DNA from: Leptospirillum ferrooxidans C2-3
GTDB lineage: Bacteria > Nitrospirota > Leptospirillia > Leptospirillales > Leptospirillaceae
Length of the DNA stretch: 64,000 bases
NCBI RefSeq assembly: GCF_000284315.1
Contig: NC_017094.1
Span: 1,643,486 to 1,707,485, forward strand
Reading direction: 5' to 3'
This document shows positions 39,765-47,565 of the stretch, in pieces. The position numbers and the translations under genes are program-made. Numbering within the stretch: position 1 is the first letter of the stretch; every line of letters starts with the position of its first letter. The notes beneath the pieces are model-generated. The model was not told the DNA's origin, ran no database searches, and saw only the letters and a program-made list of their open reading frames with translations.

Positions 39765-42038
39765 TCAGGGTGCCATCGAGTAAATTTTCCACCATGAACT
39801 TCTGGATCCCTTTTCAGCCTTTGCCCGATAAAGAGCCTCATCCGCCTGTCTCATCAAAAGGTCCGGATCAGTCTCCCCTTCAGTGTATATCGTTAGACCA
39901 AGACTCAATCCGATTGATACGTTTTCCCCTGTTGGCAGAGCTACAGGCATTTCGATCAGCTCCCTGAATCTGTCAAGAAAACCGATCAAATCTTCATTCG
40001 GTTCGAGGTTTTCCAGAATCAGGACAAATTCATCCCCCCCGAGCCGGGCAATATAGTCTTCAGCTCGGAGAGAAGCTTTCATCCGCAGCGCCATTTCCCG
40101 AAGCAGGATATCTCCGGCAGCATGACCAAAAAGATCATTCACCGCCTTGAAGTCATCGAGGTCCAGGATACAGACGACAAGAGGAGTTGCCCCCTCCCTT
40201 GCCCGTTCAATGGACAGAGGAAGCGCTTCTTGCAGGTCCTTGCGATTTCCCAGCCCAGTCAGGAAATCCGTCCGAACCTCCTGATGCAAAATCATCTGAC
40301 GTTCCCTGACCTCATGAATATCCCGGAAAGCAACAATCAGAACATCCTCATCTGAAATATGAGAAAAACCTCCTGATATAGACATCCATATTTTCTCTCC
40401 AGAAGGCATCCTTAATTCTGACTCCCTGTCCAGAACAACCCCTTTTTGGGTCACCTCATCGAGAAACAAGTCCCGGTCATTTGGATCTGCCCAAAAAGAA
40501 AGGAGAGGCCTCCCTATCCATGGCTGAATATCGAGTTGAAACAGTGTTCCCACCGAAGGATTTGCATATAGAAGAACTGAGTCGCTTTTTCTTGAAATGA
40601 TCATCGGAAGGGGCAGAGTCTCAACGATTAACCGGAAAAGCTGTTCCCTCTCCTGTATCCTCTGCTCCAGAAAAACCCTTTCGGAAATATCCTGAAGGGA
40701 AACGATCATTCCCGAGATGGGGTTCTGGATAGAAACCCTGTTTGCAATAAGAGTCCTTTTCTGTCCATTTGCACAAAAAGTAATATCCTCTCTCCTCAGT
40801 TCCGAATCCTCCGAAAAGGAAGCCCCATCCTCTGAAAACAGGTTAAAGCACCCAGAATCAAAAAACTCATCCACAGATCTCCCGATCAAATCCGGTGGAG
40901 CAACTCCTAATAATTCACCCAATTTCTGATTGGATAGAGCAAAATATCCTTTTGGATCGACAATAAAGACCGGAACAGGCAGAGAATCGAGAAGAAGCTG
41001 TAGAAAAAGAAGCTGACCGCTTAACTCCCTGGTCTTTTGGTCCAGATCCCTTGTTCTCTCCTCCACCCTGGACTCAAGGGTACGATTAATATGCTCGAGC
41101 TGCTCCATCACCGACCTTCGTTCAAGGGTCAACACATTGACCAGAATAACGGCAAAGCCGGTCATCATTCCAAGAAGCTCCATACCGATCATTGCATCTT
41201 GGGGGTTTTTCACGAGATGGGCAAAAGGGCCATAGCCCATGGCCGTTGCCCCGAATTGAAGGAAAAGAATGATCCCCAGAAAAGAAAAGACCTTCCTCTG
41301 GGACATTGTCATGGCTACCCATACCAGAAACGGAAGAAACATGCCTGTCAAACCAAGGCTTGTCATTTCCGGGAGACCCGGGAAAAAATAGACGGCCCAA
41401 CCAACAAGCAGCAAGGCGAGAATCGCACCCCCCATGAGAAGATCGGATCTTTTGGAAAAGGAGGGATGAATTCTGGAATTCTCAGGAAAAAACCATGTAA
41501 AAATAGCTGGAGACAACATGAGGATGCTGCAGGAATCGCTGGTCCACCAGGCAAGCCATGATTCAACGAATGACATACCAGTGTTTTCAGAAGAAAGCTT
41601 AACCATTACCAGAGATCCCACAATGGATGTCACACCACTGCCCAAAACACCCATTCCCCCAAGAAATCGGTATACATCCCGGGCTGTCGTGAAATCTTTC
41701 CAGGGACTCTTTCCACGGTGAAGGAATCCTGCTCCCAATAATGGTCCCATGGTATTCCCCAGTGCGATCAGGAGTGCTTGGGGAATAGACCAGTGGAGAA
41801 AAAACGCATTGCCCAGAAAAGCTCCCAAAAAGACTCCGGGAGCCATCGCGAATCCGTAAATGAGGATAGCAAATACAGCAACGGCAGCAGGAGGCCAAAA
41901 AGGAGAAAAATGGGGAAAAAGCAATCCGACAGAAAAAACAAGAAGGAGATATGAGAACAGGACCAAAAAATTTCCATACAGGAATGTCTTTGGTGAGATT
42001 GCGAGAGGAAATTGGCTTGTTGTGTCAGTCTCTTTCAT
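39765..42038 (-). CDS. Diguanylate cyclase with MASE1 membrane sensor and two PAS domains
   Basis: The 757-residue protein has an N-terminal MASE1 membrane region (about eight helices, residues 25-300), a short coiled coil (305-340), PAS domains near 345-455 and 470-580, and a C-terminal GGDEF domain. The active-site GGDEF lies near 664-668 and is intact. The inhibitory I-site RAED lies five residues before it. It should therefore make c-di-GMP with product inhibition, in response to a membrane or PAS-sensed signal. No EAL domain is present. It stands alone and converges on argA. Confidence 0.93.
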   Translation of the reverse strand: MKETDTTSQFPLAISPKTFLYGNFLVLFSYLLLVFSVGLLFPHFSPFWPPAAVAVFAILIYGFAMAPGVFLGAFLGNAFFLHWSIPQALLIALGNTMGPLLGAGFLHRGKSPWKDFTTARDVYRFLGGMGVLGSGVTSIVGSLVMVKLSSENTGMSFVESWLAWWTSDSCSILMLSPAIFTWFFPENSRIHPSFSKRSDLLMGGAILALLLVGWAVYFFPGLPEMTSLGLTGMFLPFLVWVAMTMSQRKVFSFLGIILFLQFGATAMGYGPFAHLVKNPQDAMIGMELLGMMTGFAVILVNVLTLERRSVMEQLEHINRTLESRVEERTRDLDQKTRELSGQLLFLQLLLDSLPVPVFIVDPKGYFALSNQKLGELLGVAPPDLIGRSVDEFFDSGCFNLFSEDGASFSEDSELRREDITFCANGQKRTLIANRVSIQNPISGMIVSLQDISERVFLEQRIQEREQLFRLIVETLPLPMIISRKSDSVLLYANPSVGTLFQLDIQPWIGRPLLSFWADPNDRDLFLDEVTQKGVVLDRESELRMPSGEKIWMSISGGFSHISDEDVLIVAFRDIHEVRERQMILHQEVRTDFLTGLGNRKDLQEALPLSIERAREGATPLVVCILDLDDFKAVNDLFGHAAGDILLREMALRMKASLRAEDYIARLGGDEFVLILENLEPNEDLIGFLDRFRELIEMPVALPTGENVSIGLSLGLTIYTEGETDPDLLMRQADEALYRAKAEKGSRSSWWKIYSMAP

Positions 42039-42750
42039 CTGAACCCGGCAAGATAACCATCATTTTCCTATCGATTAAAGACTTCAACCTTTTATTTCAA
42101 CCAAGAACAGCTCCTTGCTCCAACATTACCAGAAAACACCCCCATGACAACAACCATTTTCTAATTTCCAAGAACAATATGTTCCGGAAAAAGGGAGGGA
42201 TGGATTCAAAAACATTTTTGTCGCATTGATGAAAATAAAAGTTTTATTATTTTTTGGAACAAACTGGGAAAACATCTCTAAGGAGATTTCAGCTTGAAAT
42301 CATTCAAAAAAGAGAAGGCATGTTCGGTTGACACCATTTTTTTTCCTCCCCCAAAAATGTCCGGATTTTGGACATAGAGGCCGACAGGCTTGTTTCATGT
42401 TACGAAAAGATCAATATCCACAGCCTTATCCACAGTCCCTCAGAAATGGATGTGAGAACAAGACACTGCAATTGGGGTTTGCAATAAACATTTTCATAAA
42501 AACCCAATCAGAACCTAATAAAAGTGATTATTCAAAGGATCTGGACTGGGTTAAATATTTAGTGAAACTTGGGGAGCAACATTGGAAATCTTCAGGGAGT
42601 TTTTAAACGTGAACTCAAAAATTCATTGCGGAACCACTCCTGAATTAACTTATCTTGAATTTATGGGATGAGTCCTGAGGGGCTGCATCAACAATTGCCG
42701 TCCTGTCTTCTGATGCGACACTAGACGTTCTTTATGTTTATTCATTCTCG
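42039..42750. other. Gene-poor AT-rich interval with two DnaA-like boxes
   Basis: About 710 bases without a supported gene. It holds the promoter region of the diguanylate cyclase and two adjacent DnaA-like boxes: ATATCCACA (42414-42422, one mismatch) and TTATCCACA (42426-42434, perfect). A frame of 92 residues beginning with TTG at 42328 has no family resemblance. Confidence 0.5.
42414..42434 (+). promoter_or_regulatory. Tandem DnaA-like boxes
   Basis: A near-perfect and a perfect DnaA box (consensus TTATCCACA) lie in the same orientation with starts 12 bases apart in an AT-rich interval. No dnaA, dnaN or gidA gene is nearby, so this is not an obvious origin. DnaA titration, DnaA-dependent control or chance remain possible. 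Confidence 0.35.
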
Positions 42751-43149
42751 TTAAACAGGATCATGTCTCATAGCCTGTACCACCATCAGTGTATCCGTGT
42801 ATTGCTGAAAGCGGATGATCCGGAAATCACGCACCCAGTAGACATGGGCAAAGGCTGCTTTCATAGACTTTCCCGTGGTTTTGTTGATTCCACAATACTC
42901 CCCGATAGCAACAATTGCATCTCCCGCATCGAGATAATGTGAAACAATCGCCTCCCACGAATTCCATTCGATCCGAAAAGGCTCGAACACATCTTTTATG
43001 ACTGTTTCTGCACCAATATAAATGCCTCCTCCGGGAAATCCCTCGTTCTGCATCCAGATAATATTGGGATCGAAGATTTCCAGAATGGCTTTGCGATCAC
43101 GAGCGGCAAATGCTCCATACAGATTTCTGACAATATCGAGATTTTGCAT
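42751..43149 (-). CDS. SnoaL/NTF2-like protein
   Basis: A small alpha+beta barrel protein of the SnoaL-like (ketosteroid isomerase-related) superfamily, shown by YGAFAARDRKAILEIFDPNIIW near the start and by YTDTLMVVQAM at the end. Such proteins act on varied small molecules, so the function is unknown. The start at 43149 is chosen because AAGGAAG precedes it; the frame extends eleven residues upstream. It lies in the same region and strand as the ABM-like gene. Confidence 0.75.
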   Translation of the reverse strand: MQNLDIVRNLYGAFAARDRKAILEIFDPNIIWMQNEGFPGGGIYIGAETVIKDVFEPFRIEWNSWEAIVSHYLDAGDAIVAIGEYCGINKTTGKSMKAAFAHVYWVRDFRIIRFQQYTDTLMVVQAMRHDPV

Positions 43150-43212
43150 GTTCTTCCTTTCTGAGATTGGGGCAGAAGGCAAAGAAGAAAATACCTCCAG
43201 AAGGACGGGGTA

Positions 43213-43436
43213 TTATCTCCCATGGCGGCGTTGATAGTCACCAATATAACCGCCAAGGCATAGGGAAAAACCATGAAGCTGGCTCTCGGAGTCAGTGAAA
43301 GTGAAAGCTCCTGAAGCGACGGGAACTTTCTTGAGTCGCCCCAATCGTCTCTGACGATCACAAGGAGCTCAAGAACACCTTCTGAAAGCTTTTTCAAGGG
43401 ACGCACTCGTATAAGGTTGGTCGATTTTCTCACCAC
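43213..43436 (-). pseudogene. Possible decayed gene fragment
   Basis: One minus-strand frame reads plausibly from about 43436 (ELLVIVRDDWGDSRK), and a second frame continues with GAFTFTDSESQLHGFS and GGYIGDYQRRHGR before a stop at 43213. Joined, they look like one protein with a frameshift near 43325. No family is recognised, so this is tentative. Confidence 0.25.
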
Positions 43437-43636
43437 CTCAAGTTATTGGCAATTTATGATCGACATTGGCACTGAAACCTGGTAAACCTGTAAAACTCTA
43501 TTCAGCCAGTTTTTTGCTTTGTACCCATAAAAATGTGTGGGTATTACCATATATTGAACGGAAATAGGAACCATAACATGACCGATACGAAAATGGTTTT
43601 TATTCACCAAACAGTATTTGAATGAAAATAAGCCTC

Positions 43637-43942
43637 TCATGGTATGGCACCTTCAAACACTATTTCAAAGTGCTCAACTGTGGGAAATGGGTCATAAAAA
43701 TGATGAAGCAATTGTTTCCATTCCTGATATTGAATAGACTGCCGAAAGCCTTTTGTGTGGTCTTCAAGCCGGTTCCAGTTGACGAGCAGAACATATTTGT
43801 CCGGCGCTTCAAGACTCCGTTGCAACTGATGAGAAATATATCCAGGAGTAGATGAAATAATGTCCTGCGCCGTCTCAAACGCCTGTTCAAAAGCCACATG
43901 CTCTCCATTACGAATATTGAGCATCGCAATTTCAAGAATCAT
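43637..43942 (-). CDS. Antibiotic-biosynthesis-monooxygenase (ABM) fold protein
   Basis: A 101-residue dimeric ferredoxin-like protein of the ABM superfamily: MILEIAMLNIRNGEHVAFEQAF at the start, GYISHQLQRSLEAPDKYVLLVNW in the middle and HFYDPFPTVEHFEIV at the end. Family members include small monooxygenases and heme-degrading enzymes. No cofactor site can be assigned. GGGAG precedes the ATG. The neighbourhood is sparse and AT-rich, with decayed genes on both sides. Confidence 0.8.
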   Translation of the reverse strand: MILEIAMLNIRNGEHVAFEQAFETAQDIISSTPGYISHQLQRSLEAPDKYVLLVNWNRLEDHTKGFRQSIQYQEWKQLLHHFYDPFPTVEHFEIVFEGAIP

Positions 43943-44443
43943 TTTTCAATCTCCCTTTCACAAAAGCGAAGGAATAACGGAAGTAACACCTCACTCGGAT
44001 AAACTCAACCGCTGGTTTCGGTCCGATACTGGCAAAATGTCTGGCAGAATCTGGATCAGATCATAAATGATGGCGGGGGTGGATTGATTTTTCTTGCCGG
44101 AATTTCGACACCCATAAAGTGCGGATGGCAAAAAACAACCATAATGTGCCGTTAACGCCATTTTATGGTTGTACTCACAACTCGTTCTGGCGATTACTTC
44201 CCCCAATGCAGACACCTCAAGAATTTCGATAATATCTTCTTGCTCCCCCCGTCAGGACTTCCGCAAAGATGCGTTCAAGACGGAGAGACAAAACCTGCGG
44301 AGTGTGACTTCAGAACGGGTTGAATTTCATCAAGCCTCTTTAGTGATGGGTGTGGCGCATTGATAAACTGCATAGCATGTATACCTAAGGATGAACAGGA
44401 AAATCTCTCGACCGCACGAGTTTTGCAAGAGGCTCGACTCAAC
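43943..44443. other. Gene-free interval with a long inverted repeat
   Basis: No intact gene is supported. A minus-strand frame (stop near 43991) reads EILEVSALGEVIARTSCEYNHK and may be a remnant, but it has no start and no firm family match. A large palindrome lies at 44135-44172. Confidence 0.4.
44135..44172. repeat. 38-base inverted repeat centred on GTTAAC
   Basis: Perfect ten-base arms (ACAACCATAA at 44135-44144, TTATGGTTGT at 44163-44172) flank an 18-base core that itself contains the palindrome GTTAAC. It could be a regulator-binding site or the end of a lost mobile element. Confidence 0.6.
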
Positions 44444-44887
44444 TTATTTTTTTAATGGAACTTTAGGTGGATGATCACTTCCAATTCCTCCTGCCATACA
44501 AAGATTCCCTTTAAAAACAACCTGTTTGATGAGTGATGTTTTTTGGTTTACATCAAAACATGTTGTACAGGAAAGCTTCTCGATCTGAGTATTCGTATAT
44601 GTTCCCTAAGAGTTATAGCAGTCGGAGTAATTTGCATATGTCTGGCTGAAAACCAGAGTGCACAATTTATGGTAGATCTATACAGTATCCCACCTGGGGT
44701 AGTTATTTGCTTGTCTGGATAGTCCCACACAGTAAAAATTCCCTGTTACCTTTCCCGATCCATGCCTGTACGCCCTTTTTATAATCCGATTCCGTTGCAC
44801 ATCCGCTCGTGATAAGGGAAAAAACAACAAAAAATGAAACAACGGCAGATGTTCAAAATAAAGATAGCCTTTATTCACTTTTAACAT
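44444..44887 (-). pseudogene. Decayed lipoprotein gene with multiple frameshifts
   Basis: Three minus-strand frames together read as one small lipoprotein. The first has FFVVFSLITSGC, a lipobox, followed by ATESDYKKGVQAWIGKGNREFLL. The second has DYPDKQITTPGG. The third has TYTNTQIEKLSCTTCFDVN and QVVFKGNLC and ends at 44444. This order (lipobox, short helix, PDK segment, C-x2-C, KGNxC) resembles a common small lipoprotein type. The frames are broken by at least two shifts and in-frame stops. The first ATG follows the stop of the outer-membrane-type gene by four bases, so the two were once an operon. Confidence 0.55.
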
Positions 44888-44890
44888 CCT

Positions 44891-45529
44891 TTAAAAATAA
44901 AGGTGGAAACCAAGTGAGACAGGAAGAGAAATAAGGGTATATGGGGTGTTACCGACTGTAGCTCCCATCGGGGCTGGATTAATCTGAAGATAAGTTGACA
45001 GTTCAGGGTATTCCGGCAATGCGTACTCCAACCCAAAACCCGGAAGTAGAGCATAACCGAACTTTGGCCCACCTATCTCTGGAACAATATCCAAATCTCC
45101 ATAAAAAACAAAATGCTTCCTTTCCACTATTGGAATCATCCCTTGAACCTGAAATGTCGTTAACTGATAGGTATTTTGGACAGCGTCCTGAAGATTTTGC
45201 CCACCCGGAAAAGAAGAATGGATGAGACCAACTCCGCCTTCCATCCCAAACCATCGGTTAACCCAATATCTAATGTCAACAAAACCGGAATAAATAGCGT
45301 CGTTGGCAGGCATCCAGCTAAGCCCTAGTCCTACTTTCCCGTTATTGAGATAGAGATCACCGCTAAGGTTTGATGGATTCTGCCCAATCTGTTGTCCATT
45401 TTTTTGAGATTGCGGATCTCCCTGGACAGTTTGTGCGTTAGTCAGGGTTTCCCCAAACGAAAGGGATCTGTTAGAGAAGACAAGTGCAACACAAAATGCC
45501 ATTAGAAAAGAAACGCTTCTGCTTGTCAC
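44891..45529 (-). CDS. Outer-membrane beta-barrel-like protein
   Basis: Not a recognised family. The start is GTG with AAGGAGG six bases upstream. A signal peptide (cleavage near LSFGE) is followed by a polar stretch rich in Gln and Asn, then Gly/aromatic-rich strands, and a C-terminal LGFHLYF with the terminal aromatic residue expected of a BAM substrate. Size and ending resemble the protein at 14356-14949. It is ten bases downstream of a small uncertain gene and four bases upstream of the decayed lipoprotein, so it was probably the middle gene of a small operon. Confidence 0.7.
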   Translation of the reverse strand: MTSRSVSFLMAFCVALVFSNRSLSFGETLTNAQTVQGDPQSQKNGQQIGQNPSNLSGDLYLNNGKVGLGLSWMPANDAIYSGFVDIRYWVNRWFGMEGGVGLIHSSFPGGQNLQDAVQNTYQLTTFQVQGMIPIVERKHFVFYGDLDIVPEIGGPKFGYALLPGFGLEYALPEYPELSTYLQINPAPMGATVGNTPYTLISLPVSLGFHLYF

Positions 45530-45539
45530 TCATCCCTCC

Positions 45540-45917
45540 TTAGGTTGAGTCGATAAAATGCTGTAAATCAGTAGCGACTAAAAATTGAAAAGCCCATCGA
45601 TCTTCTCGAGAAAGGGCGTTTCCGACACAACTTATTTTAACCCGGGGAATTCGATGACTGAACTGAACCTTACCCTGAACTCGCACCTTTTGCCAAATCT
45701 TTTGGAACAGAGTGGGGGGAAAGGAACTCACAGGCGTCTCATTTCCGAATCTCTGGCAGGGTCTTGTCTCAGTTTCTTCGGGTGACGAACATCTCCATGG
45801 CCAATCTGGATTCAATCGAACCAACCCATTATCTTCTTTAACATTAACGGTTAAAGATATTACATTGGAGTGTGAGCTATGCGGAGTATCTATGGCTGAC
45901 ATCAGGAAGGATCGCAT
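45540..45917 (-). CDS. Uncertain small protein, weakly PilZ-like at its end
   Basis: The frame opens inside the tRNA gene, so a start at an internal Met (45917 or 45902) is assumed. The last third, with VRVQGKVQFSHRIP and REDRWAFQFL, faintly resembles the end strands of a PilZ domain. The N-terminal c-di-GMP motif (RxxxR, D/NxSxxG) is not visible. Its stop lies ten bases before the next start, as in an operon. It may be decayed or spurious. Confidence 0.3.
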   Translation of the reverse strand: MRSFLMSAIDTPHSSHSNVISLTVNVKEDNGLVRLNPDWPWRCSSPEETETRPCQRFGNETPVSSFPPTLFQKIWQKVRVQGKVQFSHRIPRVKISCVGNALSREDRWAFQFLVATDLQHFIDST

Positions 45918-46030
45918 CGGGAATTGTTGGCAGGAGATTAGCTTCGCAAGAAAAAAACAACCCAACCAAAGGGTATTTATAGAAAAAGCACTTTCAATTC
46001 GATATTTTTGCTGAGAATGGCTCTGATATT

Positions 46031-46105
46031 TGGAGCGGGATATGGGATTCGAACCCACGACCTTCAGCTTGGGAAGCTGACACTCTACCGCTGAGTTAAT
46101 CCCGC
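46031..46105 (-). tRNA. tRNA-Gly (CCC)
   Basis: The reverse strand folds as a full cloverleaf: acceptor GCGGGAT/ATCCCGC, D arm with AGCGGTAGAGT, anticodon stem TCAGC/GCTGA around loop TTCCCAA (anticodon CCC), T arm with GGTTCGAATCC, discriminator T and an encoded CCA at 46031-46033. It reads GGG glycine codons. Confidence 0.95.
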
Positions 46106-46180
46106 TTAGGATGCTCAGAAATATTTATCACGAGTTGATCCCAATTGCAAACAGGGGGTGACAATCCTACAATCGACTGA

Positions 46181-46417
46181 CTAGAGACATGTTGGAAACA
46201 ATAACGACCCTCCTCCAACAAAACCAATAATTTCCACCCGGTCGCCGGGATTCAGCCCGGTTTGATGCCACTCCTCCTTTTGAAGGATCAGCAAATTCAG
46301 TTCGACCACCACCTGACGATCGGCAAAACCGAGCTCTTCCAAAAGCACCGTAACCGTTTTTCCTCTGGAAAAAACGTAGGGATCCCCGTTGACATAGATA
46401 TGTTCATCATCGCTCAT
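46181..46417 (-). CDS. thiS: ThiS sulphur-carrier protein with residues beyond the diglycine
   Basis: ThiS carries sulphur as a C-terminal thiocarboxylate for thiazole synthesis. The ubiquitin-like fold is evident in IYVNGDPYVFSRGKTVTVLLEELG and DRVEIIGFVGGG. The protein then continues eight residues (SLLFPTCL) to the stop at 46181, whereas ThiS normally ends at the diglycine. Activation by ThiF would need the end trimmed. The start at 46417 is supported by AGGAGG. No thiG or thiF is nearby; thiC is at 4.7 kb. A frame extension upstream to 46465 is unlikely. Confidence 0.85.
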   Translation of the reverse strand: MSDDEHIYVNGDPYVFSRGKTVTVLLEELGFADRQVVVELNLLILQKEEWHQTGLNPGDRVEIIGFVGGGSLLFPTCL

Positions 46418-46545
46418 CAAAAATTTGCCTCCTGAGAATTCGAAAGTGACACATGGAGCGATCACAAGAGATTGAAAGATTTTGTTGACCCAATCCGTTA
46501 CAATGGATGGTAGCGGAATTCCTGTCTTAGGGTCAAAGGATTAAA

Positions 46546-47532
46546 ATGAAGCATCTATTCTTCTCCCATCTCCCAAGAGTGCTTTTTGCGGCAAAGTTAA
46601 TGTTTGTCACGGGTGTTTCTTATCTTTTGGCTGACAGTGTGGATCAAGCAGTCAAAAACAGCATCCTTCCACCCATGACCATCAAGGACAATAACCAATC
46701 TGCCAACATTGAAACGTTCCATGCACCAACAGCCTCCGAGCTGGGCCTTATTGCCTCAAGGAATCCATTCAGCCCTGACCTGAGGGGAAAAAGCTATGCC
46801 AACATCCTTGCCGATCTCTACCCCCAAGCGGGAAGAGGATCGGACTCTGCCCCCAGGGATGCTGAAGTTGTCGCTCTCGGAAACTGGATGAACGGTAAGG
46901 TTCCCATTCTTGAACCAAAGATGATCAAGCTAAGACTTGTCGGCACCGTTCTGGCAGGAAAGGCAACATCAGGCGCCGTTATCGATTCACTGGATCCGGA
47001 AAAACAAAAGTTTTACCGAATCCATGACGTTATTATTCCCGGGAAAATATCGCTCGTCGCTGTAAGAAAAGAGTATGTCGTCTTGCAGGTCGGAAAAGGG
47101 TATGGAATTCTGAAAGCCCATTACGATCAGGAGGACGATGCCGGTCAGGTCCTTCCGGACAAGGGAACGGCCTCTGTCAGTGCCCATGGCATTCACAAGA
47201 TCGATGACCACCACTGGCTTGTCGAAGCAAGAGCCATACAGTTTGCGACAAAAAACCTGAGTTCCCTTCTCTTGCAGGCCAGAGCCGTACCGGATTTTAC
47301 AGGTGGCCATCCCGATGGGTTCCGGATGGTCAACATACAGTCAGGGAGCCTTTTTCAGGAGCTTGGTCTCGCACAGGGAGATGTCATACGTTCTATCAAC
47401 GGTCTCTCGATGAATGATCCACAGAACTTCATGAAAGCACTGTCGACTCTTCAAAGTGCAACCAATGTCCAGATCAATCTATTGCGAAATGGGGCTCCCC
47501 AGACTTTTGACTATCAGATACAGTCGGAATGA
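46546..47532 (+). CDS. gspC: Type II secretion protein GspC
   Basis: GspC links the inner-membrane platform to the secretin. The 328-residue protein has an N-terminal membrane segment (about 10-30), a periplasmic homology region (LRLVGTVLAGKATSGAVI, FYRIHDVI) and a C-terminal PDZ domain (GFRMVNIQSGSLFQELGLAQGDVIRSING). It heads the secretion operon. The next gene, the secretin, begins 33 bases later. Confidence 0.88.
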   Translation: MKHLFFSHLPRVLFAAKLMFVTGVSYLLADSVDQAVKNSILPPMTIKDNNQSANIETFHAPTASELGLIASRNPFSPDLRGKSYANILADLYPQAGRGSDSAPRDAEVVALGNWMNGKVPILEPKMIKLRLVGTVLAGKATSGAVIDSLDPEKQKFYRIHDVIIPGKISLVAVRKEYVVLQVGKGYGILKAHYDQEDDAGQVLPDKGTASVSAHGIHKIDDHHWLVEARAIQFATKNLSSLLLQARAVPDFTGGHPDGFRMVNIQSGSLFQELGLAQGDVIRSINGLSMNDPQNFMKALSTLQSATNVQINLLRNGAPQTFDYQIQSE

Positions 47533-47565
47533 TCCTTTTTTCATTGTGATAAGGAATAAATAAAG

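Noticed and set aside
42328-42606. Possible 92-residue gene
   Set aside because: It starts with TTG, has no ribosome binding site or family match, and runs through the DnaA-like boxes.
43443-43640. Possible 65-residue minus-strand gene between the ABM-like and SnoaL-like genes
   Set aside because: No ribosome binding site or family resemblance, and it overlaps the end of the ABM-like gene.
43991-44215. Carboxymuconolactone-decarboxylase-like fragment
   Set aside because: Only a short stretch (RTSCEYNHK) recalls the family; there is no start and no second motif, so it is not called.
45918-46058. N-terminal part of a longer minus-strand reading frame
   Set aside because: It begins inside tRNA-Gly, so its first residues are translated tRNA and cannot be a real start.
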